NCBI GenBank assembly: GCA_029939635.1 | Contig: JAOZSN010000036.1 | Location: 4,471 to 21,205 of the forward strand | DNA from: Deltaproteobacteria bacterium | Lineage (GTDB): Bacteria; Desulfobacterota; Desulfobulbia; Desulfobulbales; SURF-16 | Length of the DNA stretch: 16,735 nucleotides | Direction of reading: 5' to 3' | In this document: piece after piece, positions 1 through 6,812 of the stretch | Numbering within the stretch: the stretch's first letter is position 1 | Layout of the letters: every line of letters starts with the position of its first letter | Translations under genes and position numbers: made by a program | The notes under the pieces: model-generated | What the model was told of the DNA's origin: nothing | The model's input: only the letters and a program-made list of their open reading frames with translations | Databases searched by the model: none

Positions 1-72
1 ATCATCACGGTTAAGACATGACGGGCTATGGGAGATGAGACAATGGAAATTGATGTAATTCTTTTCAGTCAT
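1..72 (-). CDS. cas7e: Cas7e (CasC/Cse4), Cascade backbone subunit, N-terminal fragment
   Basis: This is the first 24 codons of a minus-strand gene running off the left edge. It starts at an ATG (70-72) with a good ribosome site, GAGAGG, 7 bases upstream. The peptide reads MTEKNYINFHCLISHSPSCL then NRDD. The ISHSP-SCLNRDD stretch is what I recall as the N-terminus of CasC/Cas7e from E. coli-type (I-E) systems, including the loop near the crRNA-binding face. Cas7e forms the six-subunit filament that holds the crRNA in Cascade. It follows cse2 by 25 bases in the same direction, which is the canonical I-E order. The rest of the gene, and cas5e, cas6e, cas1 and cas2, would lie outside the window. 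Confidence 0.88.
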   Translation of the reverse strand, partial: MTEKNYINFHCLISHSPSCLNRDD

Positions 73-97
73 GGTAATTCCTCTCAAAGAGTATTTT

Positions 98-550
98 TTA
101 TTTATGTTCTTTCCGGGGCTGCAAACAATAGTCTTTCAGCATCTGTCGCTTGCTGTTCTTTCCCCAGTAATAGAGCATTCTGCCAAAGTCCAGCCAGTCA
201 ACACATGGCTTCATCTGTTGAGAAAGGCGACGTAGATAAACAAGATCATCCGGAGACTCAGCCCGAATTACCTGAAAGAGACGAGTTTCACTAATGTTTT
301 TCTCTGCCATCTGACGTCCTATGGCCTCGGCTCCTTTCTTATGCTCAACATAGGGCAGGAAATAGGCGACCCGCCCAGCCTGAGGACCTGGCTTTAACCC
401 ACAGCCCTGAATAAGGTAATAAAAGGCCGGAATATCGAGCAAGGCATCAGGATCAGTCGCCCTGCGAATATCTGCCCGTTGGCCATTGCCAAGTTTATGC
501 TGGTAATTTACCAGCAATTTCTGAAAATCAGGTAATATCTGCTCAGCCAT
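98..550 (-). CDS. cse2: Cse2/CasB, small subunit of type I-E Cascade
   Basis: The 150-residue protein is mostly helical and basic, and slightly shorter than the usual 160-180 residues of CasB. Two copies of this subunit line the belly of Cascade and stabilise the displaced DNA strand and the crRNA-DNA hybrid. Supporting features are the RADIRRATDPDALLDIPAFY segment (about residues 25-44), which resembles the conserved R-RA-P core of the family, and the RRLSQQMKP segment near residue 107. Position also supports it, directly between cas8e and cas7e. The ATG (548-550) has GGAGGG a few bases upstream, inside the end of cas8e, and the gap to the cas8e stop is only one base, so translation is probably coupled. 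Cse2 has no catalytic motif to check, so the call rests on family look and gene order together. Confidence 0.9.
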   Translation of the reverse strand: MAEQILPDFQKLLVNYQHKLGNGQRADIRRATDPDALLDIPAFYYLIQGCGLKPGPQAGRVAYFLPYVEHKKGAEAIGRQMAEKNISETRLFQVIRAESPDDLVYLRRLSQQMKPCVDWLDFGRMLYYWGKNSKRQMLKDYCLQPRKEHK

Positions 551-551
551 T

Positions 552-1982
552 TTAGCCCTCCATTTGTTTTAGATCTTTCGCTAATGCCGCACGACTTCTA
601 ACGATAATTTTCATCATTTTAGGATCATGGTCATATGGGGCGACCAGATCTTCAAAAATCTGTTTTGTCATGTTGGTTAATTTTACATACGATTTTTTGA
701 CCTCTTCTATGGCCTGTTGCCAATCAAACTCTTGCAAGACATGGTGAATAAGGCCTTCTGTTTGTTTAAAGAAAATTGATTCACTTTTTTTATCCAAACC
801 GTTAAGGCCAAGGTTCTTATTCAAACCGTACATTTTCTTCCTTAAAACCCCCTTACAACTCAAGGCATAGTCAATAATATACTGAATATGGCCTATTCCC
901 TCCGGCCAGCCTTTTTTAAAGTAAAAAACCTCATGGCGTCGCTCGAGAATAAGTGCTTGTTTATTTCGGTATCCTCCAATAGCCAGATGAAGGGGGCGCC
1001 CCCGGAAGACCTGTTGATATTGGCTCAAAACAAGGGCAGGTGAATTACCAATTTTTTCCCCCTGCTGTTCCACCAAAAGTGCTGCCAAAGAAGTCCAGGC
1101 CGGTGCTTCTGTGGTGAAAGAAAGAAATTTTTCCTCCCGTTCACCTTTTTTAATTGCCCATTTTTTTACTCCATGGGGATGAGGCCAACGCACCTGCACT
1201 TCATCTTGAATGGTAAATGGAAACCGCTCTTTATTAAACCCTGTCACTACGCCATTTGTCCCACAGATTAATTCTATGTGGGCAGGTTGCCAGAATAGCC
1301 CTCTGATAAAGCCAAGTTCTGCAGTATGCATTGTCTCTTTTGCTTTAATTGGTACAACCCAGGTGGGGACATCACGCTTGATCTCTGGATATAATGGCAG
1401 ACAAAATTCTTTGGTTAGAACATTACACCAAATTGATTGCCTCAAACTCTCATCAATAACAAGGGTAGTTACAGGAGCTCCTCCCCGTAGGGCCCCTTTA
1501 AAACCACCACCAAAACTTGGACTATTCATGGCCTGATTAAAAAGAAGGATGGCGGCATTGGCTAGGGATGCCTGCCTGTATTCATCCGGTCGGTTAAAAA
1601 ATGCGTGATTATTGCCATCAGGCAAGCCTATAAAAAGTTTTTGAATGGGAGTAATCTTCGTGGATTTTACTCCACAGATCTGCATAAACGGGTATTTGGG
1701 GTGCAATAAATCAAACCACTCATTAAAGGGTTGAATCCCCTCTTTATATTCCTTTTCAGACAGTGGTTGCTGCCACCGTTGTACAAGGTGGCGTTTGTCC
1801 GTTGGCATAAAAATCACCTGCACCAGGCAGACCAGTAATTGTAAGGTGGCAAGTTCCATATCATCCCGGTTAAGACATATCTGCCAGTCATTTTCCTGGC
1901 AGAGAAGATCTTGCAAGGCTATTAACTCGACTTCAGCTGTGCCAAGCTGAACAGGTATCCATTTATCCTGTAGTAAATTCAT
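552..1982 (-). CDS. cas8e: Cas8e (Cse1/CasA), large subunit of type I-E Cascade
   Basis: The 476-residue protein is a normal length for Cse1. It is the large subunit that recognises the PAM, starts DNA unwinding and recruits Cas3. The N-terminal MNLLQDKWIPV and the following CLNRDDMELATLQLLVCLVQ (about residues 36-55) are typical of the family. So are WFDLLHPKYPFMQ and the glycine-rich stretch SPSFGGGFKGALRGGAPVTT (about residues 155-174), which lies in the region that touches the PAM-proximal DNA in solved homologues. The start ATG (1980-1982) overlaps the cas3 stop as ATGA, so the two are translationally coupled. The C-terminal helical bundle (about residues 360-476) is intact. No frameshift or missing block is visible. 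Confidence 0.94.
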   Translation of the reverse strand: MNLLQDKWIPVQLGTAEVELIALQDLLCQENDWQICLNRDDMELATLQLLVCLVQVIFMPTDKRHLVQRWQQPLSEKEYKEGIQPFNEWFDLLHPKYPFMQICGVKSTKITPIQKLFIGLPDGNNHAFFNRPDEYRQASLANAAILLFNQAMNSPSFGGGFKGALRGGAPVTTLVIDESLRQSIWCNVLTKEFCLPLYPEIKRDVPTWVVPIKAKETMHTAELGFIRGLFWQPAHIELICGTNGVVTGFNKERFPFTIQDEVQVRWPHPHGVKKWAIKKGEREEKFLSFTTEAPAWTSLAALLVEQQGEKIGNSPALVLSQYQQVFRGRPLHLAIGGYRNKQALILERRHEVFYFKKGWPEGIGHIQYIIDYALSCKGVLRKKMYGLNKNLGLNGLDKKSESIFFKQTEGLIHHVLQEFDWQQAIEEVKKSYVKLTNMTKQIFEDLVAPYDHDPKMMKIIVRSRAALAKDLKQMEG

Positions 1983-4564
1983 GCTTCATCCTCTATTTTT
2001 TCAAGGCCACGCTCAAAGGTGTAGCGTAGGCTCAAATTATAAAATTCTCCAGCCTTCCCCTTGGTCATGGGCAGATAACATAGCTGGTCTTCTCCCACAT
2101 CAGGTAGGTATTCTCGTAGAGATTCTCGCCAATTCTGCGCCACACCAATAGTTTCAAGAGTCATTACCTCCAACAGTTCAAGATCCGACAAATCATCCAG
2201 AGAGGAACCATCCAAACTGGTTTTCTTGCCGTCATTGTCCAGCACAGGAACAACGGAAATATTCATCTTGCCATCACGGGTAAGGGTTGCGGCAAAACCA
2301 TCTGTATCAGGTAGAGGCACACTGTGGGCATGAGCCAACTGAATAGCAGCATAATGTTTCCCCTCCTGTTCTTTTTTATACTTCTCAAAATGCATCTCAT
2401 ATTCTTCAGGTTCGTCAGGCCATGGTTCCTCTTGATATACCAGTTCAATCAGGTCTCGATATGCCTTTGGGAAAATCAAGGGGTTGTTTTGCTCAAGAAG
2501 AAGATGTGTTCGGCACAAGGCCCTGGTATTTCGATACACCCACTGGCTATTGCCAAAATCCAAAAGATCACCTGCCGGGACAATAACGGCACATTTTTTA
2601 TGCGTGCAGCAGGATGGCCGTTTATTATCGTGCCGATGAAGACGCCCCAAACGCTGAAAGAGCAAATCAATGGGGCAAAGCTGACTCACAAGCCAGTCAA
2701 AATCAAGGTCAAGGGATTGTTCTATAACTTGCGTTGCCACAAGAATACGTCCCTCTCGTTTTGCATTTTTGCCATAGGTTTCCAAAACCTCAGACTCCCT
2801 TTCCATCCGATCCCGAAAACGAAATCTTGAATGAAAAAGATCCACTGGTACCTTTGTTTTATTACCTAGCTGTTGAGCCAAATTTTGGGCATCAGCCACC
2901 AGGTTACAAACCACTCCGACCATGGCTCCACTCTCTGCCCTGATGACAATTTCCTCAATCAAACTATCGGTGAAGACTAACTCTGGTGAAGGAATCAGAG
3001 TTAGTGAGACCTGCCATGGTGAACCTTGTTTGTTCTTTGTCAAGGCGTGGCTAGTGACCTTCTCTGAAACAGCCTGGATTACAAGGGGATACGGCTCGTT
3101 CTGCCCAGGATATTCAACGCCCCAAGACTGCAACAAATTCCTTTTTTGAAAGGCGGGTAAAGTGGCAGAGAGCAGAATAGCACTGCCTCCAGCTTTGCTT
3201 TGCCCCTGCAAAACCTGCTGTAATAGGCCATACATATAGCTGTCATAGGCATGAACCTCATCAATAATGAGAATGCTTTTTCTCACCCCAAAAGAACGGA
3301 CAAATTGGTGCCGAACCGGCAATACAGAGAGCAACACCTGGTCAATAGTACACACCCCAACCTGCCCCAGAAAAACCCGTTTCCGGCTGGAGGCCAACCA
3401 CTGGGCACATTGCACTTGGGCCTCCTCTTGTCCTTGTTCCGGGTGCAGTTGGGCAATACGTTGTAAATTTACAAAACCATCATTAAACTTGCTCTTTCCA
3501 TGGGCCAAAATTACATTTTTCCCATGACTAAAGATGCGGTCTGTTACTTCCTCAAGACGACTCAGCATGGCATTTGCCGTTGCCTGGCTAGGCAAGGCAA
3601 AGATCAATGAATCAGCCAGTCCGTTGGCCAATAACCTCACAGCATATGCCAAGGCCGCTTCAGTCTTTCCTGAGCCGGTTGGTGCCTCGATTATGGTCAA
3701 ACCCTGCCCAATTTTAAAATCATCCACCAAAGTTTGTACATCCCTTGGCTGATAAAAGGGATAGAGACTTTTCATCCCCCCTTGCGAGTGTAAGGATGAA
3801 AGAACACCACTTTGAGCCAATGCTTTAGTGGCCATAGGCAGGCGGGAGGCGTAATATTTCTGCAGATCCTGCGGAGAGGACAGCAAAGGAAAATAATCAC
3901 TGTTGGAACCAAGCCAATCACAGACACTACAAAATCCAGCCAGAAAATCAGGGACATATTCCGGAATTTCTGCCAATGAAAGCCCAATGGGATAAAGAAA
4001 CAATTCTGCCATGGAAGTGACTAATTCCAACCTTGCCAGCTTATCCCTTTCAATAAAATTAGGGCCTATTAAAGGAGGAGTGCCACTGATAGAACTGGTG
4101 GGCAAAGAACCATGATGACCAGCAACACAACGAAACCAATCATCTGCAGCATCTATACTGACTAAATTACAGCCATAATCCATAGCCTCGTGCCCAAACC
4201 AGCAATAACCAGCCGAACCATGATCATATTTCTTCACCTGGGGCTTTATGATGGACGGAAAGGCGGCGACAAGATCACCCTGTAAAAGTTGCACGGTATC
4301 AGGTGATTTCATCTGGAAACGTAGATCCAGTTTGCCCAGGTCGTGGAGGCTTGTAAAAAACAAAACCCAGGCCTGGCATTCTTCCTTATTCATCCTGCCC
4401 TGCCAGGGGAAAAAGAGTTGCAAAAATTTACTTTCTCGCCACCAGATTTCAGCTACCGCCGCCACATCCAGACAATGATAAGGGAGGAGATGATAGCTTG
4501 GCCTCTCGCCATCTTGCCCTTTGTCGGCCTTGGCCCAATATTTAAAATAGTTTTTTGTCAACAT
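1979..4564 (-). CDS. cas3: Cas3, HD nuclease-helicase of the type I-E CRISPR system
   Basis: The 861-residue single-chain nuclease and 3'-5' helicase is recruited by Cascade to degrade target DNA. The HD domain is N-terminal. H30 belongs to the first metal-binding segment, H74-D75 forms the LHDLGK signature, and H150-H151 sits in the AGHHG motif. The helicase part shows Walker A (TGSGKT, K300), a DEVH box (D435-H438), the LSATLP motif III, and motif VI QRLGRLHRH from Q637. All key residues are present, so the enzyme looks active. The ATG at 4562-4564 is the only reasonable start, because an in-frame TAG lies a few codons upstream. A purine-rich GAGGAG stretch precedes it. The gene is first in the visible cas operon and overlaps cas8e by 4 bases. 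Confidence 0.96.
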   Translation of the reverse strand: MLTKNYFKYWAKADKGQDGERPSYHLLPYHCLDVAAVAEIWWRESKFLQLFFPWQGRMNKEECQAWVLFFTSLHDLGKLDLRFQMKSPDTVQLLQGDLVAAFPSIIKPQVKKYDHGSAGYCWFGHEAMDYGCNLVSIDAADDWFRCVAGHHGSLPTSSISGTPPLIGPNFIERDKLARLELVTSMAELFLYPIGLSLAEIPEYVPDFLAGFCSVCDWLGSNSDYFPLLSSPQDLQKYYASRLPMATKALAQSGVLSSLHSQGGMKSLYPFYQPRDVQTLVDDFKIGQGLTIIEAPTGSGKTEAALAYAVRLLANGLADSLIFALPSQATANAMLSRLEEVTDRIFSHGKNVILAHGKSKFNDGFVNLQRIAQLHPEQGQEEAQVQCAQWLASSRKRVFLGQVGVCTIDQVLLSVLPVRHQFVRSFGVRKSILIIDEVHAYDSYMYGLLQQVLQGQSKAGGSAILLSATLPAFQKRNLLQSWGVEYPGQNEPYPLVIQAVSEKVTSHALTKNKQGSPWQVSLTLIPSPELVFTDSLIEEIVIRAESGAMVGVVCNLVADAQNLAQQLGNKTKVPVDLFHSRFRFRDRMERESEVLETYGKNAKREGRILVATQVIEQSLDLDFDWLVSQLCPIDLLFQRLGRLHRHDNKRPSCCTHKKCAVIVPAGDLLDFGNSQWVYRNTRALCRTHLLLEQNNPLIFPKAYRDLIELVYQEEPWPDEPEEYEMHFEKYKKEQEGKHYAAIQLAHAHSVPLPDTDGFAATLTRDGKMNISVVPVLDNDGKKTSLDGSSLDDLSDLELLEVMTLETIGVAQNWRESLREYLPDVGEDQLCYLPMTKGKAGEFYNLSLRYTFERGLEKIEDEA

Positions 4565-4747
4565 AGTCCCCCCAACTCTCCTCTACCGCCGCAGGAGGTA
4601 CTTCCTTCATCTCTCCCAGCGAACACCGTTGCTCTAGTTGTTCAAAGCCTTGATCTTCCATCCTCTGTACTTCTTGCCCCTTGGCAATCTTGAAATAATG
4701 ATACGTTCAAGCAGAGAATATTCATGGACAGTGATCTGTATAAACAT
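4542..4747 (-). other. Two tiny overlapping reading frames in the cas3 leader (uncertain)
   Basis: Two short minus-strand frames fill the leader between the candidate cas promoter and cas3. One, 4634-4747, has 37 codons, starts at an ATG inside the SOS-like palindrome and is very basic (LPRGKKYRGWKIKALNN at the end). The next, 4542-4661, has 39 codons starting MEDQGFEQLEQ, is acidic, overlaps the first, and ends 23 bases inside cas3 in another frame. Neither has a convincing ribosome site, so they may be chance. They could also be leader peptides that tune cas3 translation, or the remnant of a frameshifted upstream gene. I do not recognise either product. Confidence 0.2.
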
Positions 4748-4751
4748 ACAG
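4736..4751. promoter_or_regulatory. LexA/SOS-box-like palindrome upstream of the cas operon
   Basis: CTGTATAAACATACAG is a perfect 6-base inverted repeat with a 4-base centre. It has the CTGT-N8-ACAG arrangement and AT-rich middle of the enterobacterial LexA box. It overlaps the -10 of a candidate minus-strand promoter and lies about 170 bases before the cas3 start. LexA motifs differ among Desulfobacterota, so the identity of the binding protein is an inference. The palindrome itself is seen directly. Confidence 0.5.
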
Positions 4752-4771
4752 AATAACAAGAAATACCCCAA
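4743..4771 (-). promoter_or_regulatory. Candidate sigma-70 promoter for the cas operon
   Basis: On the minus strand, TTGGGG (4766-4771) and TATGTT (4743-4748) are separated by 17 bases. Both hexamers match the consensus only partly. The -10 lies inside the CTGT-N8-ACAG palindrome, the arrangement expected for direct repression. The transcript would begin near 4736 and carry a leader of about 170 bases before cas3. Confidence 0.35.
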
Positions 4772-4876
4772 AACCACCCTACCACCTCATCCTATCCTTA
4801 TCAAGGAGTAGATCCCCTCACACACCCAGAGATACACCACATGCACAGACAAATAGAGTCCTACCAAAAAATAAGC

Positions 4877-4919
4877 CAAAAAAAGGGGAATATGCCTATG
4901 TGGCAAATTCCCCCTTTTT
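4877..4919. terminator. Strong bidirectional hairpin terminator after dnaA
   Basis: On the minus strand an A-rich run and GGGGGAAT lead into TGCC, a 5-base loop, GGCA, then ATTCCCC and a run of seven T. The stem is long with one or two mismatches, and T runs flank both ends, so it could work in either direction. It lies about 45 bases beyond the dnaA stop and separates dnaA from the cas promoter region, which is read the same way. Confidence 0.85.
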
Positions 4920-4961
4920 CCTTAAATTCCCTTCAGGCTATGTACAACCCTTCACAAACTT

Positions 4962-6290
4962 TTACAAAAATTTCTTCTCCAGCTTATCAGAAAGATGTTC
5001 CAACTGACCACGGATGGAACCATCGCGGGCCATCTTATTGGTAATAGCCTTCACTGAATGAACCACGGTGGAGTGGTCACGATTAAGGGCCTGGCCGATC
5101 TCTGCCAAAGGATAATCGGTATGTTTGCGAGCCAGGTACATGGAAACCTGGCGGGGAAAGGCGATGAGCCTCTTACGTGACTTGGACTGTAAATCATTAA
5201 TGGTTACCTTAAACTGGCCGGCAATAAAATCGCGAATCATCTCTGGTGTTATCTGCCGCCCCTCGCCAATAATATTTCGCAGGGTCTCCTTGATCATATC
5301 CAGATCAGGTACGGCATTCAACAAGGCAGACTGGGCCTTGAGGCCAACGATGATCGACTCGAAACGACGAATATCACCCTTGACGTTCTCAGCCATATAG
5401 CCCACTAAATCATCGGAAAGAGCCAAATCACAATTGCCAGCTTTCCGGCGAATAATCTTCTCACGGGTGTCAAAACAGGGGGGGTTAATGGTGGTTATCA
5501 GACCATAAGAAAGACGGGAACGCAGGCCTGCATCAATATCTTTGATATCATTAGGGGCCAGTGATGAGGTCATCACCACCCGCTTGCCTCCCTCCATAAG
5601 CATATCCAGAGTTTCAGCGAATTCTGACTGGGTCTTGGTGCGACCAGACAGGGCCTGAACATCCTCCACCAGCAGCACATCACAGTTGCGTTGGTACTTA
5701 CGCTTAAAGTCAGGCATGGTGTTTGTGCGGATACCCTTAACCATCTCCACAGTGAGCTGCTGGGCCGTAACATACTGCATGCGCGTCTCAGGGGAATGAC
5801 TGACAATATGATGCGCCACAGACTGGGAGAGATGACTCTTACCAAGACCAGTACCACCATTCACATAGAGACAATTCCCAAGTTCCTGACGATCTTCAGC
5901 TATCGCCTGACAGGCTGAGTGAGCAAACGCATTACAGTTACCCACCATGAATTCATCAAAGGTATATTTAGGATGGAGAGACTTGGTAAAAGGAACCGTC
6001 TTAGGCATGGAAGGCAGACGCATCTGCTTCGTTCGCGGTGCAGCTGACAGGCTCTGCCCCACGGCAGCCTCTAAGCGAACCGTGACCTGTCCCTGACCCA
6101 TTTCCTCAAGGCATTCGTGGATGGCAGCCATGACATTATCATTGAAACGATCGCAGAAAAATGAGTCCGGCCCAGTAATAACCAGGGTATTAGCATCCTT
6201 TTCCTCTACCGTTACAGGTGAAATCCAGAGGGAATAGACGTTTTCAGGTATTTTCTGACAAAGGATCTGCTGAATAGATTTCCACAACAT
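4962..6290 (-). CDS. dnaA: Chromosomal replication initiator protein DnaA
   Basis: The 442-residue protein is a usual length for DnaA. It binds DnaA boxes at the origin, oligomerises in the ATP form and melts the DNA. Domain I starts MLWKSIQQIL and carries the SLWISPV segment. Domain III begins near residue 105 (HPKYTFDEFMVGNCNAFAHS). It shows Walker A GGTGLGKSH (145-153, K151), Walker B LLVED (206-210), the box VII stretch LRSRLSYGL with the arginine finger, and the sensor II stretch GDIRRFES. Domain IV carries KSRKRLIAFPRQVSMYLARK and the signature RDHSTVVHS from R404. Several motif positions differ from E. coli (VEDVQ for IDDIQ, GDIRR for GNIRE), as I recall for delta-type DnaA. An in-frame TGA lies close upstream of the ATG, which fixes the start. 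The ribosome site is weak. Confidence 0.95.
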   Translation of the reverse strand: MLWKSIQQILCQKIPENVYSLWISPVTVEEKDANTLVITGPDSFFCDRFNDNVMAAIHECLEEMGQGQVTVRLEAAVGQSLSAAPRTKQMRLPSMPKTVPFTKSLHPKYTFDEFMVGNCNAFAHSACQAIAEDRQELGNCLYVNGGTGLGKSHLSQSVAHHIVSHSPETRMQYVTAQQLTVEMVKGIRTNTMPDFKRKYQRNCDVLLVEDVQALSGRTKTQSEFAETLDMLMEGGKRVVMTSSLAPNDIKDIDAGLRSRLSYGLITTINPPCFDTREKIIRRKAGNCDLALSDDLVGYMAENVKGDIRRFESIIVGLKAQSALLNAVPDLDMIKETLRNIIGEGRQITPEMIRDFIAGQFKVTINDLQSKSRKRLIAFPRQVSMYLARKHTDYPLAEIGQALNRDHSTVVHSVKAITNKMARDGSIRGQLEHLSDKLEKKFL

Positions 6291-6397
6291 GGTGAAGGGT
6301 CACTCTGTATTTTACTTTTTAGGAAGAGGATACTTTCGAAAACTGTTGCAGAGGTTTTAGTGGAAAGCGGCCGAAGAGTCAAAAGCGATTTCACAAG

Positions 6398-6427
6398 ATT
6401 TTAACAAAAAAAAAACAAAGTTATCAA
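6398..6427 (-). promoter_or_regulatory. Candidate dnaA promoter
   Basis: On the minus strand, TTGATA (6422-6427) and TAAAAT (6398-6403) are separated by 18 bases that are nearly all T. Both hexamers match the sigma-70 consensus at five of six positions. Transcription would start near 6391, giving a leader of about 100 bases before the dnaA ATG. Confidence 0.5.
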
Positions 6428-6429
6428 CA
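6421..6429. promoter_or_regulatory. DnaA box over the dnaA promoter -35
   Basis: TTATCAACA differs from the consensus TTATCCACA at one position and matches known functional variants. It covers the -35 hexamer of the candidate dnaA promoter, the classical place for DnaA autorepression. Confidence 0.55.
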
Positions 6430-6592
6430 ATCTGCAGACCCTTACCCTGTGCTGTTTCAGGCCAAAACAACCTCTATTTCAGCAGAAAAACGTCCTTTTT
6501 CACATTGCCTTCAAAAATGGCGAAAATATGGGAGTTTACCCATAACCGACCGCTATTGTTCGGCTTTTAATTAAACCCTAAACGACCTTTTT

Positions 6593-6627
6593 TACTCTCA
6601 TATACTCGCAAATACTCTTCCATACTC
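6593..6627. repeat. Four TACTC motifs at an exact 10-base period
   Basis: TACTC occurs at 6593, 6603, 6613 and 6623, with the five intervening bases variable and AT-rich. The exact 10-base spacing puts all copies on nearly the same face of the helix. That suggests an ordered protein array rather than a simple tandem duplication. The array is about 300 bases upstream of dnaA and 185 bases upstream of lysR. Confidence 0.7.
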
Positions 6628-6675
6628 TTTTTTCCATTAATTCAGCCAAAACTTACAAACCATTTATTTACCATT

Positions 6676-6691
6676 TGGGCATGAGTGCCCA
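6676..6691. repeat. Short inverted repeat TGGGCA-TGAG-TGCCCA
   Basis: This is a perfect 6-base stem with a 4-base centre in the lysR upstream region. It could be a regulator site or a small hairpin. It is not followed by a T run, so it is not a terminator. Confidence 0.5.
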
Positions 6692-6697
6692 TTATAG

Positions 6698-6780
6698 CAA
6701 GGAACAGCGAATATTTTCCGTCCTGGGTGTTGATCCAAAAAAATTATATTATTTTTTTGGTTAGGAAAAATCGTTCCTTG
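6698..6780. repeat. Nested inverted repeats immediately upstream of lysR
   Basis: The outer arms are CAAGGAAC (6698-6705) plus TTTTCC (6714-6719) on the left, and GGAAAA plus GTTCCTTG (6764-6780) on the right. Inside is a perfect 10-base inverted repeat, CCAAAAAAAT (6735-6744) and ATTTTTTTGG (6751-6760), around a 6-base AT centre. The structure ends 32 bases before the lysR start. It could be an autoregulatory LysR site, a cruciform or an mRNA leader structure. Confidence 0.6.
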
Positions 6781-6812
6781 TTTTTTTTCACCATTTCTTT
6801 ACTATCGGAATT

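Larger units (their letters stand above)
6291..6812. other. AT-rich divergent intergenic region between dnaA and lysR (possible origin)
   Basis: This 522-base gene-free region is rich in A and T runs. It contains the candidate dnaA promoter with an overlapping DnaA box, the 10-base-phased TACTC array, and the inverted repeats before lysR, which are listed separately. The position next to dnaA and the AT-rich character fit an origin. However, I found only one good DnaA box (TTATCAACA at 6421-6429), far fewer than a usual oriC cluster, so the origin idea is weak from sequence alone. Confidence 0.35.

Noticed and set aside
1210..1536. Plus-strand frame opposite cas8e, and similar frames opposite cas3, dnaA and the AAA+ gene
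   Set aside because: These are shadows of well-supported genes, with no ribosome sites and no recognisable protein features.
1..4800. CRISPR repeat-spacer array
   Set aside because: No regularly spaced 28-29-base repeats are visible. The array should lie beyond cas1/cas2, outside the left edge.
6291..6812. Firm call of a chromosomal origin
   Set aside because: Only one near-consensus DnaA box was found. A cluster of boxes and GC-skew support would be needed.
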